Shown here: piece after piece, positions 6,368 through 12,798 of the stretch | Layout: each line of letters starts with the position of its first letter | Position numbering within the stretch: position 1 is the stretch's first letter | Origin: Paenibacillus sp. oral taxon 786 str. D14 | Lineage (GTDB): Bacteria > Bacillota > Bacilli > Paenibacillales > Paenibacillaceae | DNA: 12,798 bases | Direction: 5' to 3' | Assembly: GCF_000159955.1 (NCBI RefSeq) | Contig: NZ_GG695989.1 | Location: 33,443-46,240, forward strand | Program-made: the position numbers and the translations under genes | Notes under the pieces: model-generated | The model's input: only the letters and a program-made list of their open reading frames with translations | What the model was told of the DNA's origin: nothing | The model's database searches: none

Positions 6368-7027
6368 TTATGTTTTCCGGCGATAGTCCGTCGGGCTCAT
6401 TCCGTAAAAGGCGGTGAATTGCTTCGTGAAATAAAACGGGCTTTGAAAGCCGGCGAGTCCGGCGATCTCGGACACAAGCAGCGTCGTATGCTTCAGCAGA
6501 CGGGCAGCGTGCTTAAGCCTCAGCTTCAGCAGCGTCTCCATCACGGAATCGCCGGTCTGCCCCTTGAACAGATGGGAGAAGCGGGAGGGAGACAGCGACA
6601 CGCGCCGCGCAAGCTCGGCAATCGTATGCGGTGCGTCAAGATGGTCGGTTATATAGATTAGCGTATCGGCAATACGAGGGTCGAGGCTCACGCTAACCGC
6701 TGCGAACTGCGCTAAATGAATAAGCGCCTCCTCCAGCGCGTTAAGCGACAGCAGCTCGGCGTAACGGTCCGTATGGCGTTTCTCGCGAACGAGCCGCTCG
6801 AAGGCGAGGACCATCCGCTCGAAGGCGGCCGACTTTCCTAGCTGGAGGGTAATAGGGCCGTTGTTGTCCTGTCCGATGGGGAGCAGATCCAGCCAGCGCA
6901 CCTCCGGGATGAAATGCGCCCAGACGAACTCCCAAAGGCTGCCCTCCGACGTGTAATAATGATGAGGAATCCCCGGTGGGAACAGGACGATTTCGCCTTC
7001 CGTGCAGCTGAACTTCTCTTCCGATCG
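6368..7027 (-). pseudogene. AraC-family regulator, 5' end missing or out of frame
   Basis: The frame is open from 7027 to the stop at 6368 (219 codons) but is closed by TAA at 7028-7030 and has no convincing start. The N-terminal cupin-like part is visible only from EGEIVLFPPGIPHHYYTSEG and WEFVWAHFIPE onward; the first strands of the fold are lacking. The C-terminal two-helix DNA-binding region is complete: HTIAELARRVSLSPSRFSHL, then LKLRLKHAARLL, EIAGLAGFQSPFYFTKQF and GMSPTDYRRK. Family members are usually about 270-300 residues, so 50 or more are missing. A downstream ATG at 6901 could still give a 177-residue DNA-binding fragment. Upstream, a different frame near 7050 (GECSEWPITLTIG) may be the displaced N-terminus, pointing to an internal deletion; that part is uncertain. 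Confidence 0.75.
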
Positions 7028-7287
7028 TTAAGGTTATTGGCCATTCCGAGCATTCCCCCTTATGGTTCCAAATTCTATAATGAAACCAAGAAGAAAGCAA
7101 TCATAGATGGGTATCATCATAAGTCCAGCGGTATGATGTCAAGTGCTAGATTCGAGTAAATTGGAAATTTTCAAGTGAAAAGTGCTTTGAGTCTGGAAAA
7201 ATGACAATATCAAACTAAGCCCAGTCAAAATCGAGGAAAACTCCATATTTTTACTGGGAATAGTAAAGGGCTTGGGCAAAGGTGGCG
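7028..7287. other. Gene-free stretch between AraC pseudogene and IS110 remnant
   Basis: About 260 bases without a convincing gene. Its left part (to about 7080) may contain the displaced N-terminus of the AraC regulator. Its right part (from about 7200) holds a strong hairpin adjoining the IS110 fragment and is probably the 3' non-coding end of that element. Confidence 0.5.
7220..7258. repeat. Long imperfect hairpin next to the IS110 remnant
   Basis: CCCAGTCAAAAT (7220-7231) pairs with ATTTTTACTGGG (7247-7258) at 11 of 12 positions. The 15-base loop contains GAG and CTC, which can pair again. It lies about 30 bases beyond the IS110 transposase stop, within the expected 3' non-coding end of that element. 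There is no U-run after it on either strand. It might be part of a structured RNA or an end structure of the element. Confidence 0.5.
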
Positions 7288-7563
7288 TCAATCCTTCGCA
7301 GTCGTTACCTTCTTCCGTGGCGTATAGAGTTGGCCGCCCGGCAGCAGCACATCGACCAGACGCACAAGTTTTCTTGCCGTTAAGACGAGGGCGCGTTTGT
7401 GTTGGTACTTAGGAACTTCCTGGTACTTCTTCCGGTAATACTCACCGAATTCCTCATCGCGGTTTTTCACCGAGTTGGCAGCTTCAACCAGGTAATAGCG
7501 AAGGAATCGGTTGCCGGATTTAATGCGTGCGGTGTCCTCTGCCTCGAAGACGCCGTTAAGGGA
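7288..7563 (-). pseudogene. IS110-family transposase, C-terminal fragment
   Basis: The frame reads NGVFEAEDTARIKSGNRFLR, then YYLVEAANSVKNRDEEFGEY, then VPKYQHKRALVLTARKLVRL to a TGA at 7288. This is the end of the Transposase_20 domain of IS110/IS1111 recombinases, including the conserved run of an (R/K)SGNR(F/Y)LRYYL motif and the late A-L-V-L-T-A-R-K helix. Only 91 codons are left; a TGA stop (7564-7566) closes the frame upstream, and the RuvC-like N-terminal catalytic half is absent. The complete protein would be about 400 residues. The fragment is cut at about 7565, where the sequence changes to A+T-rich DNA. Confidence 0.85.
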
Positions 7564-7618
7564 TCAAGTTCACGGATTCAGGTAGTATATTAAATTACCA
7601 TATTTATACATATAAGTG

Positions 7619-7647
7619 TTTACAATATATAGGATTAATAGTATGAT
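7619..7647 (+). promoter_or_regulatory. Promoter for the small secreted-protein gene
   Basis: TTTACA (7619-7624) and TATGAT (7642-7647) are separated by 17 bases, a good sigma-A type promoter. A transcript would start near 7654 and run through a 16-bp palindrome before the ATG at 7711. Confidence 0.6.
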
Positions 7648-7673
7648 TTAACAGATACTAACTTAGCTAAAAA

Positions 7674-7689
7674 TTTCCTGGCCAGGAAA
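7674..7689. promoter_or_regulatory. Perfect 16-bp palindrome, candidate operator
   Basis: TTTCCTGGCCAGGAAA is an uninterrupted perfect palindrome lying between the likely transcript start (about 7654) and the ribosome site AAGGG (7700-7704). Its place downstream of the promoter fits a roadblock repressor site. No regulator gene is adjacent. Confidence 0.5.
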
Positions 7690-7710
7690 AAATGAAATCA
7701 AGGGATGGTG

Positions 7711-8081
7711 ATGAAAATGAAGATAAACAAAATATTAAAGACCATGTTAGTCTCCGTATTTATGCTTAGTTCTAAATTGATGAAGATAAATATAAGTATA
7801 CCGAGACGTTTCAATTAATTGATATCGTTTTTAGTGAACATAAGCCGCATATGGGGTCAATAGTTTATACTACAATAAATAATGGGAAACCTGTCCTAAA
7901 GATACTTGGAATCATTCAAATTTTGGGGGATTTTGATAAAGTGAGTATTTCGGTAAATGAGAATCTTGGGCCAGATACAAATTATCCAACCGATATAAAG
8001 ATTATTGCGCCTTCACAAAATTATAACGAAGCAGTGTCTATAAACCAATTGTTCGAAGTTGACAGCAATCATAGCCAGTGA
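7711..8081 (+). pseudogene. Small secreted protein gene, frame-broken
   Basis: The ATG at 7711 has the ribosome site AAGGG and encodes a typical signal peptide start: positively charged MKMKINKILK, then hydrophobic TMLVSVFMLSS. The frame then meets an early stop. In another frame, beginning about 7778, a coherent sequence continues: DEDKYKYTETFQLIDIVFSE, HKPHMGSIVYTTINNGKP, VLKILGIIQILGDFDKVS, to NQLFEVDSNHSQ and a stop at 8081. The natural reading is a ~120-residue exported protein that suffered a deletion or frameshift near 7775, between signal peptide and mature part. I do not recognise the family. An ATG at 7851 would give a 76-residue cytoplasmic piece but lacks a ribosome site. Low GC and position between mobile elements suggest acquired DNA. 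Confidence 0.55.
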
Positions 8082-8213
8082 ATACTAGTACGAGATTACT
8101 TGATAGTATATACGTGAGGATAAAGAGTTGGCAATAAGCATGGTTAGCCCCGAAAAATATTCAATTTTTGATTCAGGATAGGATCATCGTTAATTTAAGA
8201 AAGACTTATACAA
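8082..8213. other. A+T-rich gap without recognisable genes
   Basis: No ORF of note on either strand and no clear repeat. It ends at the terminator of the minus-strand ORF. Confidence 0.5.
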
Positions 8214-8243
8214 AAAAGAAGCCGCATAAAATGCGATTTCTTC
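8214..8243 (-). terminator. Intrinsic terminator of the minus-strand ORF at 8242-8454
   Basis: Read on the minus strand: a stem with GAAG and CGCAT on the left, a TTT loop, ATGCG and CTTC on the right, followed by TTTTTTG. The hairpin begins at the stop codon of the 70-codon ORF. Stem and U-run are both good, so it marks a genuine gene end on this strand. Confidence 0.7.
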
Positions 8244-8454
8244 ATGGTTTGTATTGAGCGTAGTTTAATTGATACGAAGAATGATCTTCCTGAATTATGT
8301 TTGGTTTATATATAGCTAAAGCTTCATTAACTTTGTTCCAATCCCAAATGGAATCGATGATTGACTTCAAACATTCGTCCATAAATCGAGGCATTGCGAA
8401 TTCGCTGAATTGCTTGGTTTGCTTGATTATTCTCCTATATGATTGTGATACCAT
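8242..8454 (-). CDS. Hypothetical protein, possibly the 3' end of an interrupted gene
   Basis: A 70-codon frame from ATG 8454 to TGA 8242. Visible segments are YRRIIKQTKQFSEFAMPRFM, DECLKSIIDSIWDWNKVNEA and a polar tail ending LNYAQYKP. Helical and charged, no membrane segment or signal. I do not recognise it. No ribosome site precedes the ATG, and a TGA lies in frame 9 bases upstream, only about 20 bases from the left end of IS256. The strong terminator at its end suggests a true gene terminus. It is therefore more likely the C-terminal remainder of a gene cut or rearranged by the IS256 event than a complete small gene, though this is inference. Confidence 0.4.
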   Translation of the reverse strand: MVSQSYRRIIKQTKQFSEFAMPRFMDECLKSIIDSIWDWNKVNEALAIYKPNIIQEDHSSYQLNYAQYKP

Positions 8455-8485
8455 CTGTAATGATCACATGGAGTCTCTTCTTCGG

Positions 8486-8511
8486 GTCTGTCAAGTATTT
8501 TGTGTAAACTC
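8486..8511 (+). repeat. IS256 left terminal inverted repeat
   Basis: 26-base end matching the reverse complement of 9620-9645 at 21 positions; it begins GTCTGTCAAG and ends GTGTAAACTC, 11 bases beyond the transposase stop. Confidence 0.8.
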
Positions 8512-8522
8512 ATTTAAAAGAT

Positions 8523-9565
8523 TTAATGCATGTAGGGGGTGACACGCTCCCCGAAGTGAATGGACAACTGTAGGAGGATTTGTCCCCAGCCGAGGATCCG
8601 ACCAGTCCATTTCTTCATGACATCCATTGTGGATAAATATAGCATTTTCAAAAGAGCATCATCGCTTGGAAATATCGTCTTGCCCTTCGTCACTTTACGA
8701 AGTTGGCGATGGTAGCCTTCGATCACGTTAGTCGTGTAGATGATCTTCCGCAGCTCTTGCGGATACTGGAAGAACGCTGTAAGTTCGGTCCAGTTGGAGC
8801 GCCAGGAACGTACGATGTGTGGATATTTCTTGCCCCACACAGCTTCGAATTCATCCATAGCAGCCGCAGCGGCCTGCTCATTGACAGCCTTGTATATCGG
8901 CTTAAGCGCAGCCGCAACGGCCTTCATATCCTTGTATGGCACGTACTTCATAGAGTTGCGGATTTGATGCACAATGCATTTCTGAACGTCTGTCTGTGGA
9001 TAGACGGCTGCGATCGCCTCGCTGAAGCCGTTCAGGTTGTCCACACAATTGATCAGGATGTCTTTGACACCGCGGCTCTTTAGGTCATTCAGAACACCAA
9101 GCCAGAACTTGGACGATTCATGTTCGCCGATCCATATGCCCAGAACGTCTTTATGTCCTTCCAGATCGATGCCAATGACCATGTAAGCCGCCTTGTTTAT
9201 AATTGCCTTGTCTTGCCGAACCTTGTAGTGAATGGCATCCATAAATACAACGGCATAAACCTGCTGCAGCGGCCGGTTCTGCCATTGCTCAATTAGCGGC
9301 AGGATGCGGTCAGTGATATTGGAGACGAGCGTCGGGGATAAGTCAACGCCATACACCTGGTTGTAGTACGCCTGAATATCCCGTGTGGACATTCCTTTTG
9401 CGTACATCGATATAATCTGGTTTGCTATGCCCGATACGTCATTCTGATGCTTCTTGACGATTTGCGGCTCGAACAGATTTTTAACGCATTCTGCACATCT
9501 CCGGCAGTCTGGATGTGGTTCTCGCTGATGAACTGTCTCAATTGCTCTTTGGTAAACATGCCCAT
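8523..9565 (-). pseudogene. IS256-family transposase with internal deletion
   Basis: The normal start is the ATG at 9565 (MGMFTKEQLRQFISENHIQT, then AGDVQNALK). Near 9475-9485 this frame breaks and the sequence resumes in another frame at FEPQIVKKHQNDVSGIANQI followed by ISMYAKGMSTRDIQAYY. About 50-60 residues of the N-terminal helical DNA-binding region expected between ALK and FEP are missing. The rest is complete to the TGA at 8523. The DDE catalytic residues are visible: Asp in VVFMDAIHYKV, Asp in INCVDNLNGF and Glu in TTNVIEGYHRQLRKV. The 294-codon frame from the ATG at 9407 therefore keeps the catalytic core but lacks the DNA-binding part, so it is not expected to transpose on its own. 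Confidence 0.9.
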
Positions 9566-9619
9566 TGTGTTCTCCGTCTCCCGTCTCGTATTGTCTACTG
9601 CTAGAGTAACTTGGTTTAG

Positions 9620-9645
9620 GAGTTTACACAAATGATTTTACAGTC
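9620..9645 (-). repeat. IS256 right terminal inverted repeat
   Basis: Partner of 8486-8511; it begins GAGTTTACAC and ends TTTTACAGTC. It lies about 55 bases upstream of the transposase start and directly joins the IS1202-like fragment. Confidence 0.8.
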
Positions 9646-9801
9646 TCTATGAATTAAACCTTGCGCTCCTCCCTCAGTGCTATATTTCTTCTTTAGTCGA
9701 ATGATTTGCCGTTCGGTCAGCCCTAGGGCTACTGCTCCTTCTCTGTTCGTCATATGTCCCCCGAGGACTTTCTCCACCACAACTACCTTCTTTAAGTTGT
9801 A
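9646..9801 (-). pseudogene. IS1202/ISNCY-like transposase, N-terminal helix-turn-helix fragment
   Basis: Reading leftward from about 9801: LKKVVVVEKVLGGHMTNREG, then AVALGLTERQIIRLKKKY and GGAQGLIHRD. This matches the N-terminal helix-turn-helix of ISNCY (IS1202-type) transposases, which typically goes V-L-(D/G)-G-x-(L/M)-T-x-x-E-A, then L-G-L-(S/T)-x-R-Q-x-x-R-L-K-K, and ends with G-L-I-H. The frame runs directly into the IS256 right end after LIHRD, so the IS256 insertion cut it. The catalytic part is absent and the sequence across the IS256 does not continue it. A stop closes the frame just upstream of 9801. Confidence 0.65.
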
Positions 9802-9814
9802 TATAGTAGTCTAA

Positions 9815-10261
9815 ACGTTCTGGGATCGTCTGGTCATTCTGAACGGCCACCACCAGAAGATTCGGGAAGTCCCCAGACCTTACACGGGGCGAACTGCGGA
9901 CGTTCCGTGGTCGAAAGTGTTTACCGGATGGTTGAGAAAACCGCGCAGTGTTACACACTCACAATTTCTCCGCATGTTGCCGGAAACATTGCAAGCGTAT
10001 GTGACGGTGAAAGATCTGGCCGAGCGAAAAGAACGTCTTCAGGCGCTGTCGCATTGGAGCGGTGTGTACACCATAGAACAGATCCAAGAAGCGATCGCGT
10101 TGCTAGGGCAGGATACGGCGGTCGACCGCATCACGGCGGTCCTTGGCATGAAACATGGAAACCGGGACTTGCCGGTTACGTGGGAAGAGACGCTGTCGCC
10201 ACCGGGGACCCGTTCAGATGGCTCCCTCGAACACTACGACCAACTTGTGGGGGTGAGCTAA
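9815..10261 (+). pseudogene. istA (IS21-family transposase), C-terminal fragment
   Basis: A stop at 9812-9814 is followed by an open frame of 148 codons. It begins with the beta-barrel part of IS21 transposases (VILNGHHQKI, then VPRPYTGRTADVPWSKVF, TGWLRKPRSV and LRMLPETLQAYVTVKDL) and ends HYDQLVGVS at 10261. IstA is usually 400-500 residues, so the integrase core with its DDE residues is gone. A GTG at 9917 could start a shorter piece, but the homology reaches upstream of it, so that is not the real start. One base separates its stop from the istB ATG, the tight arrangement normal for IS21. Confidence 0.82.
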
Positions 10262-10262
10262 C

Positions 10263-10988
10263 ATGGCGACAGAACTGGCGGATATGTGTCGGCAGCTACG
10301 ATTGGCGCATGTCATGGACTATGTATCGCTTCAGCAGAACGAAGAGATTCAAAGCATGGTGGAACAAATTCTTAATGCGGAACTGGACGGCCGCCGACGT
10401 GCCAAGTTAGGAAAACTGGTCCAGCAGGCTGGATTTCCGCATATAAAGACCTTTGAAGGGTATGTGTATGACCATATCACTTTTCCGAACGGCAGCAGTC
10501 CAGAGAAAATCCAAGGATTAGAATGGTTAGAACGCAAGGAGAATTTGCTCTTGATGGGTGCCGTAGGCACGGGCAAGACGCATATGGCAACGGCATTGGG
10601 TGTGGAGGCTTGTCGCCGAGGCAAAGCGGTGCAGTTTTACCGAGCCTCCGATCTGGTCGCCGTGCTTCAGGAGAAATTTGCGGCGGGTACACTCAGCCGA
10701 TTTCGAGATAAGTTGAGAAAGGTTGATTTGCTCATCCTCGATGAGGTTGGTTACGTCCCATTCAGCCAAACCGGATCTGAGCTATTATTTAACGTAATTG
10801 CGGATTGCTATGAGCAAAAGAGTGTGATCGTTACATCCAATTTGGAGTTTGGTCAATGGACATCGATATTTGGCGATACCAAACTTACATCAGCTCTCGT
10901 CGATCGTCTGGTGCACCATGCTCATATCCTCTCCTTCACAGGTGAGAGTTTCCGCTTCAAACAAGCAATGGAACGAATTCCTATTTAA
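10263..10988 (+). CDS. IstB-like ATP-binding helper protein of an IS21-family element
   Basis: A 241-residue AAA+ ATPase that oligomerises on target DNA and stimulates IstA. Visible parts: an N-terminal helical segment (MATELADMCRQLRLAHVMDY), Walker A GAVGTGKTH (about residues 98-106), a DNA-binding loop region with ASDLVAVLQEKFAAG, and Walker B LLILDEVGYVPF (about residues 157-168). Sensor-1 VIVTSNLEFGQW and the late arginine-containing ALVDRLVHHAHIL follow. The length of 241 is within the usual 240-260. A ribosome site GGGGGTGAG (10250-10258) lies inside the end of istA. Intact as read, but without a working istA the element is not autonomous. Confidence 0.93.
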   Translation: MATELADMCRQLRLAHVMDYVSLQQNEEIQSMVEQILNAELDGRRRAKLGKLVQQAGFPHIKTFEGYVYDHITFPNGSSPEKIQGLEWLERKENLLLMGAVGTGKTHMATALGVEACRRGKAVQFYRASDLVAVLQEKFAAGTLSRFRDKLRKVDLLILDEVGYVPFSQTGSELLFNVIADCYEQKSVIVTSNLEFGQWTSIFGDTKLTSALVDRLVHHAHILSFTGESFRFKQAMERIPI

Positions 10989-11034
10989 CTTCGATGCTGG
11001 CAAGTGGGCTTGGCACTTTTGGCTGCAAATCTAA

Positions 11035-11061
11035 GCATTTTCTACTTGCAAAACACAACAA
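11035..11061 (+). repeat. Probable right end of the IS21 remnant
   Basis: The motif TTTTCTACTTGCAAAACACA lies 50-70 bases after the istB stop, where IS21 elements end with an A-C-A terminus. It also marks an abrupt change from moderate GC to A+T-rich coding sequence. The left end of the element is lost, so the inverted-repeat pairing cannot be checked here. The exact last base is uncertain. Confidence 0.45.
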
Positions 11062-12798
11062 TATGAAGTTACTTTTGGGGACGATTATAAACTTATTCAT
11101 AAACCATCTAAAGAACGAACACTTGTTATTAGTTCAGAATATCGTTTAAAACTGCTTAATGATCTTAAACAAGAATCGTCTAATGATTTTACAAAATACT
11201 TTGTATTTCCACGGATTGAAAGTGCTGAATTATCAACTGGCCAAAGTAATGAATTCTTAACAGATGAAGAATTCGTAAATGAGATATTAACTAAGAAGAA
11301 AGTAATGATTTATGGACAGTACAATACTGGGAAAACTACGCTATTAAAATGGTTGTTTCTATCTTTATCCGAAAAAGGATATACACCGGTGTTTTGCGGT
11401 ACAGAGAATTTGAGGGGAAATCCTAGACGGATTTTGAAAAACTGCTTTGTGGATATTTACGGTGAAAATCCATCTGATTTTCAAAGATTCCAGCAGTCAC
11501 CTACTGAAAAAAAGGTATTTATAATTGATGATGTTGATCTTCTTGCGCCGGACCATTTTGAAAGACTAATTGAGGCAGTACAAAATGAGTTTACTTATTT
11601 CATTTTTTCTTCGAAAAAAAACTACAACTTAGATGTTATTGAGCAAATGAAAGAGTTTTTGAAAACATCTGATTCTATTTTTAAATATGAATTAACAATG
11701 TTTTATGCAGATAAGAGAACTGAATTAATAGAAAAATCAGTGGCTTGTCACATTACAGAACCTACATTAAAAAATAAAATAGTCCGTAGCATTTCTGATA
11801 CAGTAAACTCTCAAAAAAGACTTATCAGACTGGATCCCGATTTTATATTAAAATATGTGTCATATTATTGTAAGAATGTTGGAGACGCTGCTTCTCGAAC
11901 TACAAATATTTTTAGTAAGGTATTTGAGGCTAATTTGGTAAATGCACTTAGTAGATTTAAGGCAAAAATTTCTGTTGAAAAAGCATTTATGTTGTTATCG
12001 GCAATAGCATATAATGTTCATTTTCAAAAACAATATCCAATACCAAGCGAAATGATCTTTAGATGCATTGAAAACTATAATCAAGAATATGGTACTAATG
12101 TAAATGTAAATGAAGCACTTGATTTGTTTATCAAATCACAGATATTAACGCCTCTAGTTGATGATGAAAATTCATATGTATTTTCCAATAATAGTTATAT
12201 AGCTTTTTTTGTAGCACGTCATTTAAATATTCAGTATCACGAAACAGGTGATGATAGAGATTTACAATACATTATTAAGAATGCTTGTTTCGGAATGAAC
12301 GGTGACATATTATTGTTCTTAACCTTGATCACAGATAATGTTCGTATTCTTAGATTCATATTAGAAATGGCTAATAATTTTACCGAAAGTTGGATCGAAT
12401 TCAGATTAGATAACATCCCTGACTTTATGAAGTGGAGTAAAGATCATAAAGTAGAGCTTCCTGCCGCTGATGCAACCACACAACACGAAAAGTCTGTAAT
12501 TAAGGATGAAAAATCAGCGCTGAACGATATTGAAGTATTAAATATATATGATTATTCCGAAGAGGAAGCAGAAGAGTTTGGAAATAAATTGATAAGAGCT
12601 ATCCAATTGTTGTCTATTGTTGCAAGATGCCTTCCAATTTTTGAACATCTGATGAGAAAAGAGGAAAAGGAAAGTTTTGTTAAGCAGATCTATGAATTAC
12701 CTAATAAGATATTCCATGTTTGGGTAACTAAAATAGACGAAGAAGCTGAGAATTATGTAAACTATTTCAAATACCATTCTGATAAGCAATATATTAAA
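11062..12798 (+). pseudogene. STAND-type P-loop NTPase, antiphage-defence-like, 5'-truncated by IS21 and running off the window
   Basis: One frame is open from 11035 to the window end with no stop; 579 codons lie after the apparent IS21 edge, and there is no credible start codon. Walker A GQYNTGKTT is at residues 85-93 (from 11314), Walker B VFIIDDVDLL at about 152-161, followed by a sensor-like strand FTYFIFSSKK. A helical arm and winged-helix-like region follow (LSAIAYNVHF, then VNEALDLFIKSQIL), and then YVFSNNSYIAFFVARHLN, resembling the Y-x-F-x-x-x-x-x-x-x-Y-F-V-A-x-x-L motif closing STAND/NACHT modules. After that come CFGMNGDILLFLTLITDN and a helical C-terminal part. Family members I recall carry an N-terminal effector such as a metallophosphoesterase, SIR2 or TIR domain and are proposed phage sensors. 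That effector is missing here. Low GC suggests horizontal acquisition. Only the domain type is firm; the defence role is inference. Confidence 0.72.

Larger units (their letters stand above)
8486..9645 (-). mobile_element. IS256-family insertion sequence (both ends present, internally deleted)
   Basis: The left end 8486-8511 and the reverse complement of the right end 9620-9645 match at 21 of 26 positions, sharing TTTGTGTAAACTC. These are the terminal inverted repeats. The copy is about 1160 bases long, shorter than the 1.3-1.4 kb usual for the family because the transposase lost an internal segment. No 8-base target duplication is visible: the flanks TTCTTCGG and TCTATGAA differ. The right end interrupts an IS1202-like fragment. 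Because both ends survive, the copy could in principle still be moved by transposase from another copy. Confidence 0.85.

Noticed and set aside
7851..8081. A 76-residue protein starting at 7851
   Set aside because: Coherent coding sequence in the same frame extends upstream to about 7778, no ribosome site is present at 7851, and a signal peptide lies ahead in another frame.
8523..9407. The 294-codon frame as a complete IS256 transposase
   Set aside because: Homology continues upstream through a frameshift to an ATG at 9565, and a stretch between ALK and FEP is missing.
9917..10261. A complete small gene starting at GTG 9917
   Set aside because: IstA-type residues are readable in frame back to about 9815, so this is the tail of a larger transposase.
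1..12798. CRISPR arrays, tRNA or rRNA genes
   Set aside because: No regularly spaced repeats and no tRNA- or rRNA-like conserved segments were seen by reading the sequence.

Overview
The window looks like a piece of a Paenibacillus-type Firmicute chromosome (Paenibacillaceae). This is inferred from gene content: an ISLre2-type transposase, a ROK repressor, AraC-type and UlaG-like genes next to a sulfatase, formylglycine-generating enzyme (FGE), paired short CHR transporters, and strong AGGAGG-type ribosome binding sites. The left 7 kb has moderate, roughly balanced GC. The right end, and the stretch around 7570-8480, is much richer in A+T. No database was available, so all names rest on motif and domain recognition.

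Left part (1-2530): a scrambled ISLre2 transposase remnant is followed by a truncated minus-strand gene start (about 931-1105), a truncated UlaG-like metallo-beta-lactamase-fold gene (1164-1400) and a type I sulfatase pseudogene (1438-2461). The sulfatase has lost internal segments, changes frame twice and has a changed metal-ligand residue. A near-perfect bidirectional hairpin terminator (2472-2528) closes this block.

Middle part (2550-6370) is the intact core. A ROK-family repressor on the minus strand is divergent from a plus-strand operon of two short CHR (chromate-type) transporters and an FGE. The intergenic region holds a good extended -10 promoter and a perfect inverted repeat. Since chromate mimics sulfate and FGE activates sulfatases, a shared sulfate-ester theme is plausible but unproven. 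A second bidirectional terminator separates the FGE from a 5'-broken AraC-family regulator.

Right part (7030-11060) is a pile of decayed mobile elements: a C-terminal IS110 fragment with a hairpin beside it, a complete-ended IS256 copy whose transposase has an internal deletion, an IS1202/ISNCY-like helix-turn-helix fragment, and an IS21 remnant with a truncated istA and an intact istB. Between them lie a broken small secreted-protein gene, with a clear promoter and a 16-bp palindrome, and an unidentified 70-codon ORF with its own terminator.

From about 11062 to the end, one A+T-rich open frame runs off the window. It encodes a STAND-type P-loop NTPase resembling antiphage defence NTPases. 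Its N-terminal effector part is missing at the IS21 junction. This is the most interesting object in the window. A second window-wide theme is that many unrelated genes carry internal deletions, several of which have junction bases that make sense in both reading frames, as expected for deletion between short direct repeats.
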